Part shown: positions 35,947 to 44,754 of the stretch, in pieces | Position numbering within the stretch: position 1 is the first letter of the stretch | Layout of the letters: each line of letters opens with the position of its first letter | Assembly: GCF_003385775.1 (NCBI RefSeq) | Contig: NZ_QRDP01000004.1 | Span: 434,001 to 498,000 of the forward strand | DNA: 64,000 nucleotides | DNA from: Parasphingopyxis lamellibrachiae | GTDB lineage: Bacteria > Pseudomonadota > Alphaproteobacteria > Sphingomonadales > Sphingomonadaceae | Direction of reading: 5' to 3' | Program-made: the position numbers and the translations under genes | Notes under the pieces: model-generated | Database searches by the model: none | What the model was told of the DNA's origin: nothing | What the model saw: only the letters and a program-made list of their open reading frames with translations

Positions 35947-38900
35947 GCGGCTCAATCCCCTTTACGCCCTTACCGGCGAACAGCGGGAAGCCTCCGATCC
36001 GGGCGCGCTTGCCTGGCTGTCGGCATCAGCCGGAACCGGCAAAACACAGGTGCTGACGGCACGGGTGATGCGGTTGCTGCTCTCGGGTGTCGATCCGGCG
36101 TCGATTCTATGCCTTACCTTCACCAAGGCCGGCGCTGCGGAGATGGCGGACCGTATTCATGCACGGCTCGCCTATTGGGTGCGGCTGAAGGGTCCATTGT
36201 TGGCCGCGGAGCTTATGGCGCTTGGCGAAGCGCATGATCCTGCTGCGCTGGCCGAGGCGCGCAAGCTGTTCGCGCGTGTTCTCGACGCCACGGGCGGCGG
36301 CCTTCGTATCCAGACCATCCACGCTTTCGCCCAAAGCCTGCTCGCGGCCTTTCCCGCTGAAGCGCGCATCGTTCCCGGTTTTCGGCCCATTGAGGGGCGG
36401 GAACAGTCTCTGCTTCTGCGCGAAACACTGGCGGCGATGCTGGTCGCTGCCGAAGATCGCCATGACAATGCGATGATCGCGGATGTCCAGCAGCTGAGCC
36501 GGAGATTGGGCGAGGAAGGCGCAGAGGGCTTTCTCCAGCGCTGTGCACATAGCCTGGAGGCGATGGTCGGGCTCGGGCCGCCCGAGCTGTTCGGAGACGC
36601 GCTCAAACGCGCTCTCGATGTGCCGTTGGGCGATGTCGACGCGGCGATTGTCGAGGCTTGCAGCGATGAGGCATTCGATATGGCCGGGCTGCGCCGGGTT
36701 GCCCAAGCCAATATCGCCTGGGCGGCGAAGACCGGGCTCGCGCATGCGGATCTGATCGCGGAATGGACAGCCGCCGACCCCGGGAGTCGGGCCGAGCGAT
36801 TGGCCGATCTGCAAGGCGTCTGGGCAACAAAAGCGGGCGATTTGCGCAAGTTCAGCGCAAAATTGCTTGATGCAGAGCCCAGTTATGCGGAAATTTGCGC
36901 TGAGTTGGATATCTATGTCGCGCGGCTGCTAGCGCTTCGGATAAAGGCGGATTTCGCCGAATTTTCCGCCGCCGCTTTGCGCGCCGGTCGGCATTTCGCC
37001 GAGGACTATGCGATTGCCAAGCGCCGCGTCGGTGCGCTGGATTTCAACGACATGATCCGCCTCACGCGCGCTCTTCTGGAGCAAGAGGGTATTGGCGATT
37101 GGGTTCGCTACAAGTTGGATCAGTCGATCGATCACATATTGGTCGATGAGGCGCAGGATACCAATGTCGCGCAATGGTCGATCATCGAAGCGTTGAGCGG
37201 AGAGTTTTTCGAAACGGATCCCGACAGCGCCGACGCCGTCCATCGGACGATTTTCGCCGTGGGAGATTTCAAACAGGCGATTTTTGGATTTCAGGGAACC
37301 AATCCGCAGGCTTTTGAGGACGCGAAACAGGCTTTCTCCCGGCATATTGCCGCGCGAGAGCGCGAATTGCGCGATCTTAGCCTCGATCAGAGCTACCGAT
37401 CTTCGCCGCCGATATTGGAGCTGGTCGATGCCGTGATGGAAGGAATCGGCGGAGAGGCAATAGGCCTGCCGGCCGGACTGCGGCGGCACAGCAGCGCGTA
37501 TGACGGGCGTCCGGGCTGTGTAACCCTGCTGAAGCCGGTGCGCGGGGAACGGGGCGAGAAAACCGATCTTGGCGAAGAGGCCTGGCTTGCCGACGCGAAG
37601 CTCGCCCTGGCGCGCAAGTTAGCGAAACAGGTCAAGACATGGATCGCCGACGGGCCGGATCAGCTGTGGGTCGCGAGCAAGGGCAGGGCGCTGCGCCCCG
37701 AAGATGTGCTCATCCTCGTGCGGAGCCGCGGAGAACTGGCGTCGCTGCTCGTCGCCCGCCTGCATGAAGAGGGGGTTCCCGTGGCCGGTGTCGACCGGCT
37801 GATGCTCACCGATCCGCTGGCGATACAGGACCTGCTTGCCGCCCTGCGTTTCGCACTCCAGCCCGATGACGATCTCAATTTCGCCAACCTGCTGGTTTCG
37901 CCGCTGTTCGATTGGTCGCAGGATCGGTTATACGCCCTTGCGCGGGGACGAAAATCCAGTCTTTGGAGTGTATTGCAAGACGAAGCTAAGACAGGGGGCG
38001 GGGATTCGGCCGACGCCATTGCGGGTCTGAAGGCGATTCTCGATCAGGCCGATTTCGTTACGCCGTTCCAGCTTCTGGAATCCATCCTTTCCGGGGCGCT
38101 CCAGGGCCGCAGGAAGCTGCTCGCCCGGCTTGGCGAAGAGGCCCGCGATCCGATTGAGGAACTGCTCAACGCAGCACTGCTTTTCGAAACCGAAAATCCG
38201 CCGTCTCTCCAGCATTTTCTGGACTGGTTCGATCGCGGCGATGCCGAAATCAAGCGCGATCCTGCCGCTCCGCTGGATGCCGTGCGCGTGATGACGGTCC
38301 ATGGCGCGAAAGGTTTGCAAGCACCGCTGGTCATTCTCGCCGATGCGACCTTCGACCCCGATCTTGCGCGCAGCAAGAGTATCGATTTCAGCATCGATGT
38401 GGCGAGGCCGGATATTCCGCTGCCCTATCCACGCAAGAATGAGCAGGTCGATGCGCTCGGGGACGCTGTGGAACGACAGAAACGCGCGGATCGGGAGGAG
38501 CATTGGCGGCTGCTCTATGTGGCGCTGACGCGCGCCGAGGAGCATCTGGTCGTCGGCGGTTCCCTGGGCCCGCGCAACAAGGATGGAGCACCCCAGAAAA
38601 GCTGGTACAGCGCCGTTGAAAGGGCGGCCGAAGCATTCGGTGGGGACTGGCGCGATGACGACCTCTGGTCGGCCAGATGGAGTTTCGAGGGCCGCGAGCC
38701 GGTAAAGGCAAAGCAGCGGACTGCCGCCAAAGCCAAGACTCCGGCTCCCATACTTGAAAAGCCCGCATGGCTGGATCGAAGCGCGCCCAGGGAAGAAAGG
38801 CCGCCGCGCCCGCTCGCCCCGTCGTCGCTTGGTGCGGATATGGTTGCCGACCCGCCGCCGGATTCCTCGATGCAAGCGGCGGCAGAACGCGGTCTGCTGC

Positions 38901-39409
38901 TGCACAGCCTGTTCGAACGCTTGCCAGGTGTGCCGCCGGAGAAGCGGCGGGCTGCTGCCGTGTCATGGCTCGGGAGATCGGCAGGAATCGATGACGCCGC
39001 ACGGCGCGCCGCATTGGCCGACGATGCGCTGGCTATTATCGGGAATGCAGCCTTTGCCGAAATCTTCGGGCCGGATGCGCTTGCTGAAGCGCCGATCGCC
39101 GCTGTTGTCGATACCGTCGTTGTGTCCGGAACCGTCGATCGCCTGCTGGTCGACGAAGAACTGGTTCGCGTTATCGATTTCAAAACAGGTCTCAGGGCTC
39201 CGGATGGTCCGGAAACCGTGCCGGAAGCGCATGTCAGGCAAATGGCCGCCTATGCCGCGGCGCTGACCGCGATCTTCCCGGGCCGGAGGATCGAAGCCTC
39301 TCTGCTCTACACCGCCGGGCCGAATCTCATAAGCCTGTCGGACGATCAGCTCGCGGCAAACAAGCCCGGCTTGTCAGATGCAGAGCAAAGTTTGTTGTCA
39401 GAAGCTTGA
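35939..39409 (+). CDS. addA: Double-strand break repair helicase AddA
   Basis: UvrD-family helicase with C-terminal nuclease, partner of AddB, 1156 residues. Motif I is WLSASAGTGKTQVL, motif Ia CLTFTKAGAAEMADRI, motif II HILVDEAQDTN, motif III AVGDFKQAIFGFQG, motif V VMTVHGAKGLQAPLV and motif VI YVALTRAEEHLV. The C-terminal nuclease has GLLLHSLFERLP and VIDFKTG. ATG 35939 overlaps the addB stop; ATG 35927 is also in frame. It is followed by trxA after 52 bases. Confidence 0.95.
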   Translation: MGKRLNPLYALTGEQREASDPGALAWLSASAGTGKTQVLTARVMRLLLSGVDPASILCLTFTKAGAAEMADRIHARLAYWVRLKGPLLAAELMALGEAHDPAALAEARKLFARVLDATGGGLRIQTIHAFAQSLLAAFPAEARIVPGFRPIEGREQSLLLRETLAAMLVAAEDRHDNAMIADVQQLSRRLGEEGAEGFLQRCAHSLEAMVGLGPPELFGDALKRALDVPLGDVDAAIVEACSDEAFDMAGLRRVAQANIAWAAKTGLAHADLIAEWTAADPGSRAERLADLQGVWATKAGDLRKFSAKLLDAEPSYAEICAELDIYVARLLALRIKADFAEFSAAALRAGRHFAEDYAIAKRRVGALDFNDMIRLTRALLEQEGIGDWVRYKLDQSIDHILVDEAQDTNVAQWSIIEALSGEFFETDPDSADAVHRTIFAVGDFKQAIFGFQGTNPQAFEDAKQAFSRHIAARERELRDLSLDQSYRSSPPILELVDAVMEGIGGEAIGLPAGLRRHSSAYDGRPGCVTLLKPVRGERGEKTDLGEEAWLADAKLALARKLAKQVKTWIADGPDQLWVASKGRALRPEDVLILVRSRGELASLLVARLHEEGVPVAGVDRLMLTDPLAIQDLLAALRFALQPDDDLNFANLLVSPLFDWSQDRLYALARGRKSSLWSVLQDEAKTGGGDSADAIAGLKAILDQADFVTPFQLLESILSGALQGRRKLLARLGEEARDPIEELLNAALLFETENPPSLQHFLDWFDRGDAEIKRDPAAPLDAVRVMTVHGAKGLQAPLVILADATFDPDLARSKSIDFSIDVARPDIPLPYPRKNEQVDALGDAVERQKRADREEHWRLLYVALTRAEEHLVVGGSLGPRNKDGAPQKSWYSAVERAAEAFGGDWRDDDLWSARWSFEGREPVKAKQRTAAKAKTPAPILEKPAWLDRSAPREERPPRPLAPSSLGADMVADPPPDSSMQAAAERGLLLHSLFERLPGVPPEKRRAAAVSWLGRSAGIDDAARRAALADDALAIIGNAAFAEIFGPDALAEAPIAAVVDTVVVSGTVDRLLVDEELVRVIDFKTGLRAPDGPETVPEAHVRQMAAYAAALTAIFPGRRIEASLLYTAGPNLISLSDDQLAANKPGLSDAEQSLLSEA

Positions 39410-39461
39410 GCCGGGACGGGGGGCTCTCTACATGAGCTCTAACCGATAAGGAGATAATATC

Positions 39462-39785
39462 ATGGCAACCAAGCCAGTTACCGATGGAAGCTTTGAACAA
39501 GATGTGCTCTCGGCGGAAGGCCCCGTCCTCGTCGATTTCTGGGCAGAGTGGTGCGGCCCGTGCAAGATGATTGGCCCGGCTCTTGAAGAACTGTCCGACG
39601 AAATGGCGGGGCAGGTGACCATCGCCAAGGTCAACATAGACGAAAACCCGGAAGCGGCCGCTAAATATGGCGTACGCAGCATTCCCACAATGCTGATCTT
39701 CAAGGGCGGCCAGAAACATGCCGAGAAGATTGGCGCGGCGCCTAAAATGCAATTGAAGCAGTGGATCGAAAGCGCCGTTGCGTAA
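39462..39785 (+). CDS. trxA: Thioredoxin
   Basis: Cytoplasmic dithiol reductant of 107 residues. The active site is [10 protein letters not shown] with the canonical CGPC, cis-Pro in RSIPTMLIF, and the full thioredoxin fold. AAGGAG at about 39450 precedes ATG 39462. It closes the divL-to-trxA run; the 52-base gap after addA may hold its own promoter. Converges with the inositol monophosphatase gene, with one base between the stops. Confidence 0.98.
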   Translation: MATKPVTDGSFEQDVLSAEGPVLVDFWAEWCGPCKMIGPALEELSDEMAGQVTIAKVNIDENPEAAAKYGVRSIPTMLIFKGGQKHAEKIGAAPKMQLKQWIESAVA

Positions 39786-39786
39786 A

Positions 39787-40587
39787 CTATCCGAACAGAG
39801 TTTTCGCAGCTTGATCCCATAGCTGCGGTGTGGCGGCCGAGAGCAATCCCGGCCGCCGATCACCCGGTCGATAGGGTTCGCCGTCGGGGCGGGCCGTCCT
39901 GCCGCCAGCTTCAGCAAGCAACAGAGACCCGGGCGCATGGTCCCAGGGCAATGTGCGTTCGAAAAGCGATATATCGTTCACGCCGGTTACCAGACGGGGA
40001 TATTGTTCGCCCGCACAGCGTGGAATGGGCACGACGCTAAACTGGCCATTTGACCGGACTTCGATGCGTTCGCGCTTCTCCGGCGTCATGAAATGCATGC
40101 CGAATGCAGCAACCGGCAGCTCTGCGCCGCTCGGTTTCGCCATTACCTTCTCACCATCGATATAAGCACCATGGCCGCGATGGGCATGGCAGAGTCGGCC
40201 GTTCACAGGATCCAGCAACCAGCTCGCTAGCGGGTCGCCATCTCCCAGCAGAGCGATCATGACGGCAAAGGGCGTTTTCCCTTCGGAAAAATTGGTCGTC
40301 CCGTCGACCGGGTCGATCAGCCAGACGTTTCCGTTATTGACGGCATCGAGAAGGGCGGGATCGGTTTCGGAGGCCTCTTCACCCACGATCCGGGCTTCGG
40401 GTAGCAGCGCGGCGAGACCTTCGCTGAGCCGGTCTTCGCTCTCCTGGTCAGCAATCGTGACGATTTCACCGGGGGATTTTTCCTTTATTTCGTGCGTCGC
40501 GAGAGACTGGAAGCGCGGCATGATGATATCGGCAGCGACGCTGCGCATCAGCGTCTCAACCGCATTGGACAGCGGATGAAATGTCAT
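39787..40587 (-). CDS. Inositol monophosphatase family protein
   Basis: Mg-dependent phosphatase of 266 residues in the IMPase/CysQ/HisN superfamily. Metal site motifs are VGEEASE, WLIDPVDGTTNFSEG and the C-terminal PWDHAPGSLLLAEAGG. Candidates for the substrate are inositol phosphate, histidinol phosphate (HisN type) or 3'-phosphoadenosine phosphate. The ATG (40587) overlaps the argJ stop (ATGA), so it is coupled to an arginine biosynthesis gene, which leans slightly toward an amino acid role such as HisN. The function is not settled. Confidence 0.85.
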   Translation of the reverse strand: MTFHPLSNAVETLMRSVAADIIMPRFQSLATHEIKEKSPGEIVTIADQESEDRLSEGLAALLPEARIVGEEASETDPALLDAVNNGNVWLIDPVDGTTNFSEGKTPFAVMIALLGDGDPLASWLLDPVNGRLCHAHRGHGAYIDGEKVMAKPSGAELPVAAFGMHFMTPEKRERIEVRSNGQFSVVPIPRCAGEQYPRLVTGVNDISLFERTLPWDHAPGSLLLAEAGGRTARPDGEPYRPGDRRPGLLSAATPQLWDQAAKTLFG

Positions 40588-41813
40588 GAGCGATAATCGG
40601 CGTTGATCGAGATATAGCCATGGGTGAGATCGCAGGTCCAAACCGTGGCCCGGCCGTCACCAATGCCGAGATCGATACCGATTTCGATGGCATCGCCCTT
40701 GAGATGAGCCGCAACGGGCGCTTCGTCATAGTCTTCAACCGCCACGCCATTCCGGGCGACCTGGGTCGCACCGAACCGGATGGACAGCCGGTCGCGATCC
40801 GCCGGTTCCCCGGCCTTGCCGACCGCCATTACGATCCGGCCCCAATTTGCATCTTCACCTGCAATGGCGGTTTTAACGAGTGGGGAATTGGCGATCGAAA
40901 GGCCCACGCGCCTTGCGCTCTCGTCGTCTTCCGCGCCCTCGACGGCGATTTCGATAAATTTGGACGCGCCCTCGCCATCGCGGACGACAAGATGCGCCAA
41001 GTCCAGACAGACCTGCTCCAGCGCCGCTGCGAACGCATTGGCGCCGGCATCGTCGAAGGAAGCGAGCGGCGCGTTGCCCGCTTTCCCCGTTGCGAACACC
41101 AGCACGGTGTCTGACGTCGACGTGTCACTATCCACGGTGATGCAATTGAAGCTTTTGGCGGTGGCCCGGTTCAGCAGGTCTTGGAGGAATTTCGCGTCGA
41201 TCGCGCCATCGGTAAAGACAAAGCCAAGCATGGTCGCCATATCCGGCGCGATCATGCCCGATCCTTTAACGATCCCGCTGATCTGCACGGCCGTATCGCC
41301 AATCATCGCGCGCGCCGATGCGCCTTTTGGAAACGTGTCCGTCGTGCCGATGGCATGGGCTGCCTCTTCCCAGCGCGCTTCGGGTGCCGAGAAAGCGGCT
41401 TCCAGCCCGGCCTCCGCCTTGTCGATCGGCAGCGGTTCCCCGATGACACCAGTCGAGCAGATGAAAATTTCGGACTGTTCGCAGCTCAGATGCCCGGAAA
41501 CCTTGGTCGCAATGGCCTCCACAGCGGCGCGCCCCCGATTGCCCGTAAAAGCGTTGGCATTGCCAGCATTGACGATAAGTGCCCGGGCCTTGCCATGCGT
41601 CAATGCATCGCGGCACCATTCGACTTCAGGAGAGGGGCATTGCGAACGTGTCGTAACACCGGCGACAGTCGTTCCTTCGCCAAGTTCGACAAAAGTCAGG
41701 TCGCAGCGGTCCCATTGCTTGTATTGGGCGCGCGAAACTCTTGGCTGTGCTCCGCCAATGGTCTTCAAGGAGGCAAATTCGCTAGGTGCAAGCGGAGATT
41801 TTTCGATGGTCAT
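40584..41813 (-). CDS. argJ: Bifunctional ornithine acetyltransferase / N-acetylglutamate synthase
   Basis: Transfers acetyl from N-acetylornithine to glutamate in the cyclic arginine pathway, and may also use acetyl-CoA. The 409-residue precursor self-cleaves before the Thr in the motif GSGMIAPDMATMLGF to give alpha and beta chains; the motif is intact. Also seen: NAGNANAFTG and CSTGVIGEPLP. ATG 41813 is chosen; a TTG two codons earlier is possible. The secA promoter region lies just beyond. Confidence 0.95.
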   Translation of the reverse strand: MTIEKSPLAPSEFASLKTIGGAQPRVSRAQYKQWDRCDLTFVELGEGTTVAGVTTRSQCPSPEVEWCRDALTHGKARALIVNAGNANAFTGNRGRAAVEAIATKVSGHLSCEQSEIFICSTGVIGEPLPIDKAEAGLEAAFSAPEARWEEAAHAIGTTDTFPKGASARAMIGDTAVQISGIVKGSGMIAPDMATMLGFVFTDGAIDAKFLQDLLNRATAKSFNCITVDSDTSTSDTVLVFATGKAGNAPLASFDDAGANAFAAALEQVCLDLAHLVVRDGEGASKFIEIAVEGAEDDESARRVGLSIANSPLVKTAIAGEDANWGRIVMAVGKAGEPADRDRLSIRFGATQVARNGVAVEDYDEAPVAAHLKGDAIEIGIDLGIGDGRATVWTCDLTHGYISINADYRS

Positions 41814-41860
41814 TGTCAATAATCCATAATTCTCGCCCGCCTTAACGGCTCATCCTCCAA

Positions 41861-41889
41861 TTGACTATCCACCTCCTCATCCCTACATC
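41861..41889 (+). promoter_or_regulatory. Possible secA promoter
   Basis: TTGACT (41861-41866), 17-base spacer, TACATC (41884-41889). The -35 is strong, the -10 weak. It predicts a secA leader of about 70 bases. Confidence 0.35.
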
Positions 41890-41915
41890 GCGCGCCTAGG
41901 AATTTCAGGGGTTTT

Positions 41916-41948
41916 GGGCCATTTTCGATGGCCTTCCCAACACAATAA
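41916..41948 (+). promoter_or_regulatory. secA leader hairpin with a six-codon upstream ORF
   Basis: GGCCAT (41917-41922) and ATGGCC (41928-41933) form a perfect stem around TTTCG. The right arm contains an ATG that opens a tiny ORF, Met-Ala-Phe-Pro-Thr-Gln-stop, 41928-41948, ending 15 bases before secA. It has no good ribosome site, so translation is uncertain. Confidence 0.3.
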
Positions 41949-41963
41949 ACGTCAGGAACGCCC

Positions 41964-44705
41964 ATGTTTGGCGGCATTGCCAAATCGATATTCGGATCAA
42001 GCAACGATCGTTATCTCAAAAAGCTCGACAAGATTGTTCAGCAGATCAGCGCGCTGGAGCCTGAAATTCAGGCGCTGAGCGACGATCAACTCAAGGCGCA
42101 GACACCCAAGTTACGGGAACGGCTGAGCGGTAGCGAGACGCTGGACGATATTCTGCCTGAGGCTTTTGCAACAGTGCGCGAAGCGGCGATGCGAACGCTG
42201 GGTCAGCGTCATTATGATGTGCAGATGCTCGGCGGAATTGTGCTTCACCGCGGCGAAATTGCCGAAATGGCAACGGGTGAGGGCAAGACGCTTGTCGCGA
42301 CCCTGCCGGTTTATCTGAACGCGCTGGAGGGCAAAGGCGTCCATGTCGTGACGGTCAATGACTATCTGGCCAGCCGCGATGCCGAATGGATGGGCCAGGT
42401 CTATCGCTTCCTCGGGATGGAAGTCGGCGTCATCGTACCGAACCTGCCCGAAGACCAGCGCCGCGCCGCTTATGCCGCAGACATAACCTACGGCACGAAC
42501 AATGAGTTCGGTTTCGATTATCTTCGCGACAATATGAAATATTCGCGGGCGCAAATGGTCCACCGGCCGTTCAATTTCGCGATAGTCGACGAGGTGGATT
42601 CGATCCTGATCGACGAAGCCAGGACCCCGCTTATTATTTCCGGTCCGACCGAAGACAAATCGGAACTCTACATAGGCGTTGATGCGGTCGTGAAGCAGCT
42701 GACCGAAGAGGATTACGAGCTTGACGAGAAGCAGCGCTCCGTCACGCTAACGGAGGATGGCACCGAACGGGCGGAGCGCCTGCTGGAAGAAGCCGGACTG
42801 CTCGAGGGCGCCAACCTTTACGACTATGAAAATACCCAGGTCGTACACCACCTCCAACAGGCATTGCGCGCGAATACACTGCAGCGCCGTGACAAGGAAT
42901 ATCTCGTCAAGAATGACGAAGTGGTGATCATCGACGAATTTACCGGGCGCATGATGGACGGCCGCCGATGGTCGGACGGGTTACATCAGGCCGTCGAGGC
43001 GAAGGAAGGAGTTCCGATCAAGCCGGAAAACCAGACCCTCGCATCGATCACCTTCCAGAATTATTTCCGCATGTATCCGAAACTTGCAGGCATGACGGGA
43101 ACGGCGCTGACCGAAGCGCCCGAATTTTACGACATCTACAAGATGAACGTAACGACAATTACGACCAACAAGCCGATCCAGCGGATCGACGAGGTCGATG
43201 AGTTTTATAAAGACGAAATGGACAAGTTCGCGGCTATCGCCAAGGCTATCCGCGAAGCCAGCGAACGAGGGCAACCCGTGCTTGTCGGCACCGTTTCGAT
43301 CGAAAAATCCGAACTTCTCTCCGAATTCCTGAACAAGGAAAAGGTCGAGCATGCGGTACTCAATGCGCGCCATCATGAGCGCGAAGCGCATATCGTGGCG
43401 CAAGCCGGCCGATTGGGCGCGGTGACGATCGCCACCAACATGGCGGGTCGCGGTACCGATATCCAGCTTGGCGGCAATCTGGAATCCCGGATCGAATCCG
43501 AACTTGGGGGTTTGGAAGAAGGCCCCGAGCGCGATAAGGAAATTGCGCGGATCACGGCCGAAGTTGCGGAAGAAAAGGAAAAGGTGAAGGCTGCGGGCGG
43601 CCTGTTCGTTCTCGCTACCGAACGCCATGAAAGCCGCCGGATCGACAACCAGCTGCGCGGCCGTTCCGGTCGCCAGGGCGATCCGGGCCTTAGCCGCTTC
43701 TATCTCTCGCTCGACGACGATCTGCTGCGCATATTCGGACCACAGACCATGTTCGCCAAAATGGTCCGCAGCAACCTGGAAGAGGGCGAAGCTATCGTTA
43801 GCCCCTGGGTGGCCAAGGCTATCGAAACGGCGCAGAAAAAGGTCGAGGCGCGCAATTACGATATCCGCAAACAGGTCGTCGAATATGACGATGTGATGAA
43901 TGACCAGCGCAAGGTCATTTACGAGCAGCGCGGCGACATCATGGACGCCGAACAGGTCGACGATATCGTCGTCGACATGCGGCAGGAAACCGTCAATGGT
44001 GTTGTCGCCGATCATTGTCCGCACGGAACCTATCCCGAGCAATGGGATATCGACGGGCTCAAGCGCGAAGTGGACGCGCTGTTCGGTCTCCAGCCACCGA
44101 TTGACGACTGGATGAAGGAAGACGAAGTCGCGCCCGATCTGATAGAGGGCCGGCTGCTTGAACTTGCCGATCGGCAGGTTGCGGAAAAATCCAAGGATAT
44201 TCCGGCCGAGGACTGGGTGGGCGTTGAAAAGAGCATCCTGCTCCAGAATCTCGATGTGCAGTGGAAGGAACATCTCTCCACGCTCGATGCGCTCCGTCAG
44301 GTCGTCAATCTGCGGTCCTATGCGCAGAAGAAGCCGATCGACGAATATAAGCGCGAAGCCTTTTCCATGTTCCAGCAGATGCTCGTGAATATTCGTGAGG
44401 AAGTTACCAAGACACTGGCGTTTGCAACGTTCACGCGCGCTGCGCCTCCGCCTCTGCCGGACCTTCCGGATTTCATCACCACGCATATTGATCCGCTGAC
44501 CGGCGAAGACGACAGTGCGGATATCGATGCGGGCGATCTTGGCCTGGTATCCGCGAAACTTCCGCCGCGTCAGACGGGCGCACCGCGTCTTGACGAGTTG
44601 CTCGCCGGAGACCCGAAAGACTGGGAGGGCAATGTCAGCCGCAACGCGCCTTGCCCGTGCGGATCGGGCCGGAAGTACAAACATTGTCACGGGGCGCTGA
44701 AATAA
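41964..44705 (+). CDS. secA: Preprotein translocase ATPase SecA
   Basis: Motor ATPase of the Sec pathway, 913 residues. Seen in order: N-terminal helix, Walker A in [12 protein letters not shown], Walker [18 protein letters not shown], the preprotein cross-linking domain, NBD2 with [14 protein letters not shown], the [18 protein letters not shown] motif, the helical scaffold, and a C-terminal zinc finger [12 protein letters not shown] for SecB/phospholipid binding. The leader holds a hairpin and a tiny ORF. With ffh and ftsY in the same window, both the SRP and SecA targeting routes are represented. Confidence 0.98.
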   Translation: MFGGIAKSIFGSSNDRYLKKLDKIVQQISALEPEIQALSDDQLKAQTPKLRERLSGSETLDDILPEAFATVREAAMRTLGQRHYDVQMLGGIVLHRGEIAEMATGEGKTLVATLPVYLNALEGKGVHVVTVNDYLASRDAEWMGQVYRFLGMEVGVIVPNLPEDQRRAAYAADITYGTNNEFGFDYLRDNMKYSRAQMVHRPFNFAIVDEVDSILIDEARTPLIISGPTEDKSELYIGVDAVVKQLTEEDYELDEKQRSVTLTEDGTERAERLLEEAGLLEGANLYDYENTQVVHHLQQALRANTLQRRDKEYLVKNDEVVIIDEFTGRMMDGRRWSDGLHQAVEAKEGVPIKPENQTLASITFQNYFRMYPKLAGMTGTALTEAPEFYDIYKMNVTTITTNKPIQRIDEVDEFYKDEMDKFAAIAKAIREASERGQPVLVGTVSIEKSELLSEFLNKEKVEHAVLNARHHEREAHIVAQAGRLGAVTIATNMAGRGTDIQLGGNLESRIESELGGLEEGPERDKEIARITAEVAEEKEKVKAAGGLFVLATERHESRRIDNQLRGRSGRQGDPGLSRFYLSLDDDLLRIFGPQTMFAKMVRSNLEEGEAIVSPWVAKAIETAQKKVEARNYDIRKQVVEYDDVMNDQRKVIYEQRGDIMDAEQVDDIVVDMRQETVNGVVADHCPHGTYPEQWDIDGLKREVDALFGLQPPIDDWMKEDEVAPDLIEGRLLELADRQVAEKSKDIPAEDWVGVEKSILLQNLDVQWKEHLSTLDALRQVVNLRSYAQKKPIDEYKREAFSMFQQMLVNIREEVTKTLAFATFTRAAPPPLPDLPDFITTHIDPLTGEDDSADIDAGDLGLVSAKLPPRQTGAPRLDELLAGDPKDWEGNVSRNAPCPCGSGRKYKHCHGALK

Positions 44706-44754
44706 GCGCCGCAACCGCCCTGTTGTCTATACCGCTGGCTCGCTGGCGGCCCCG

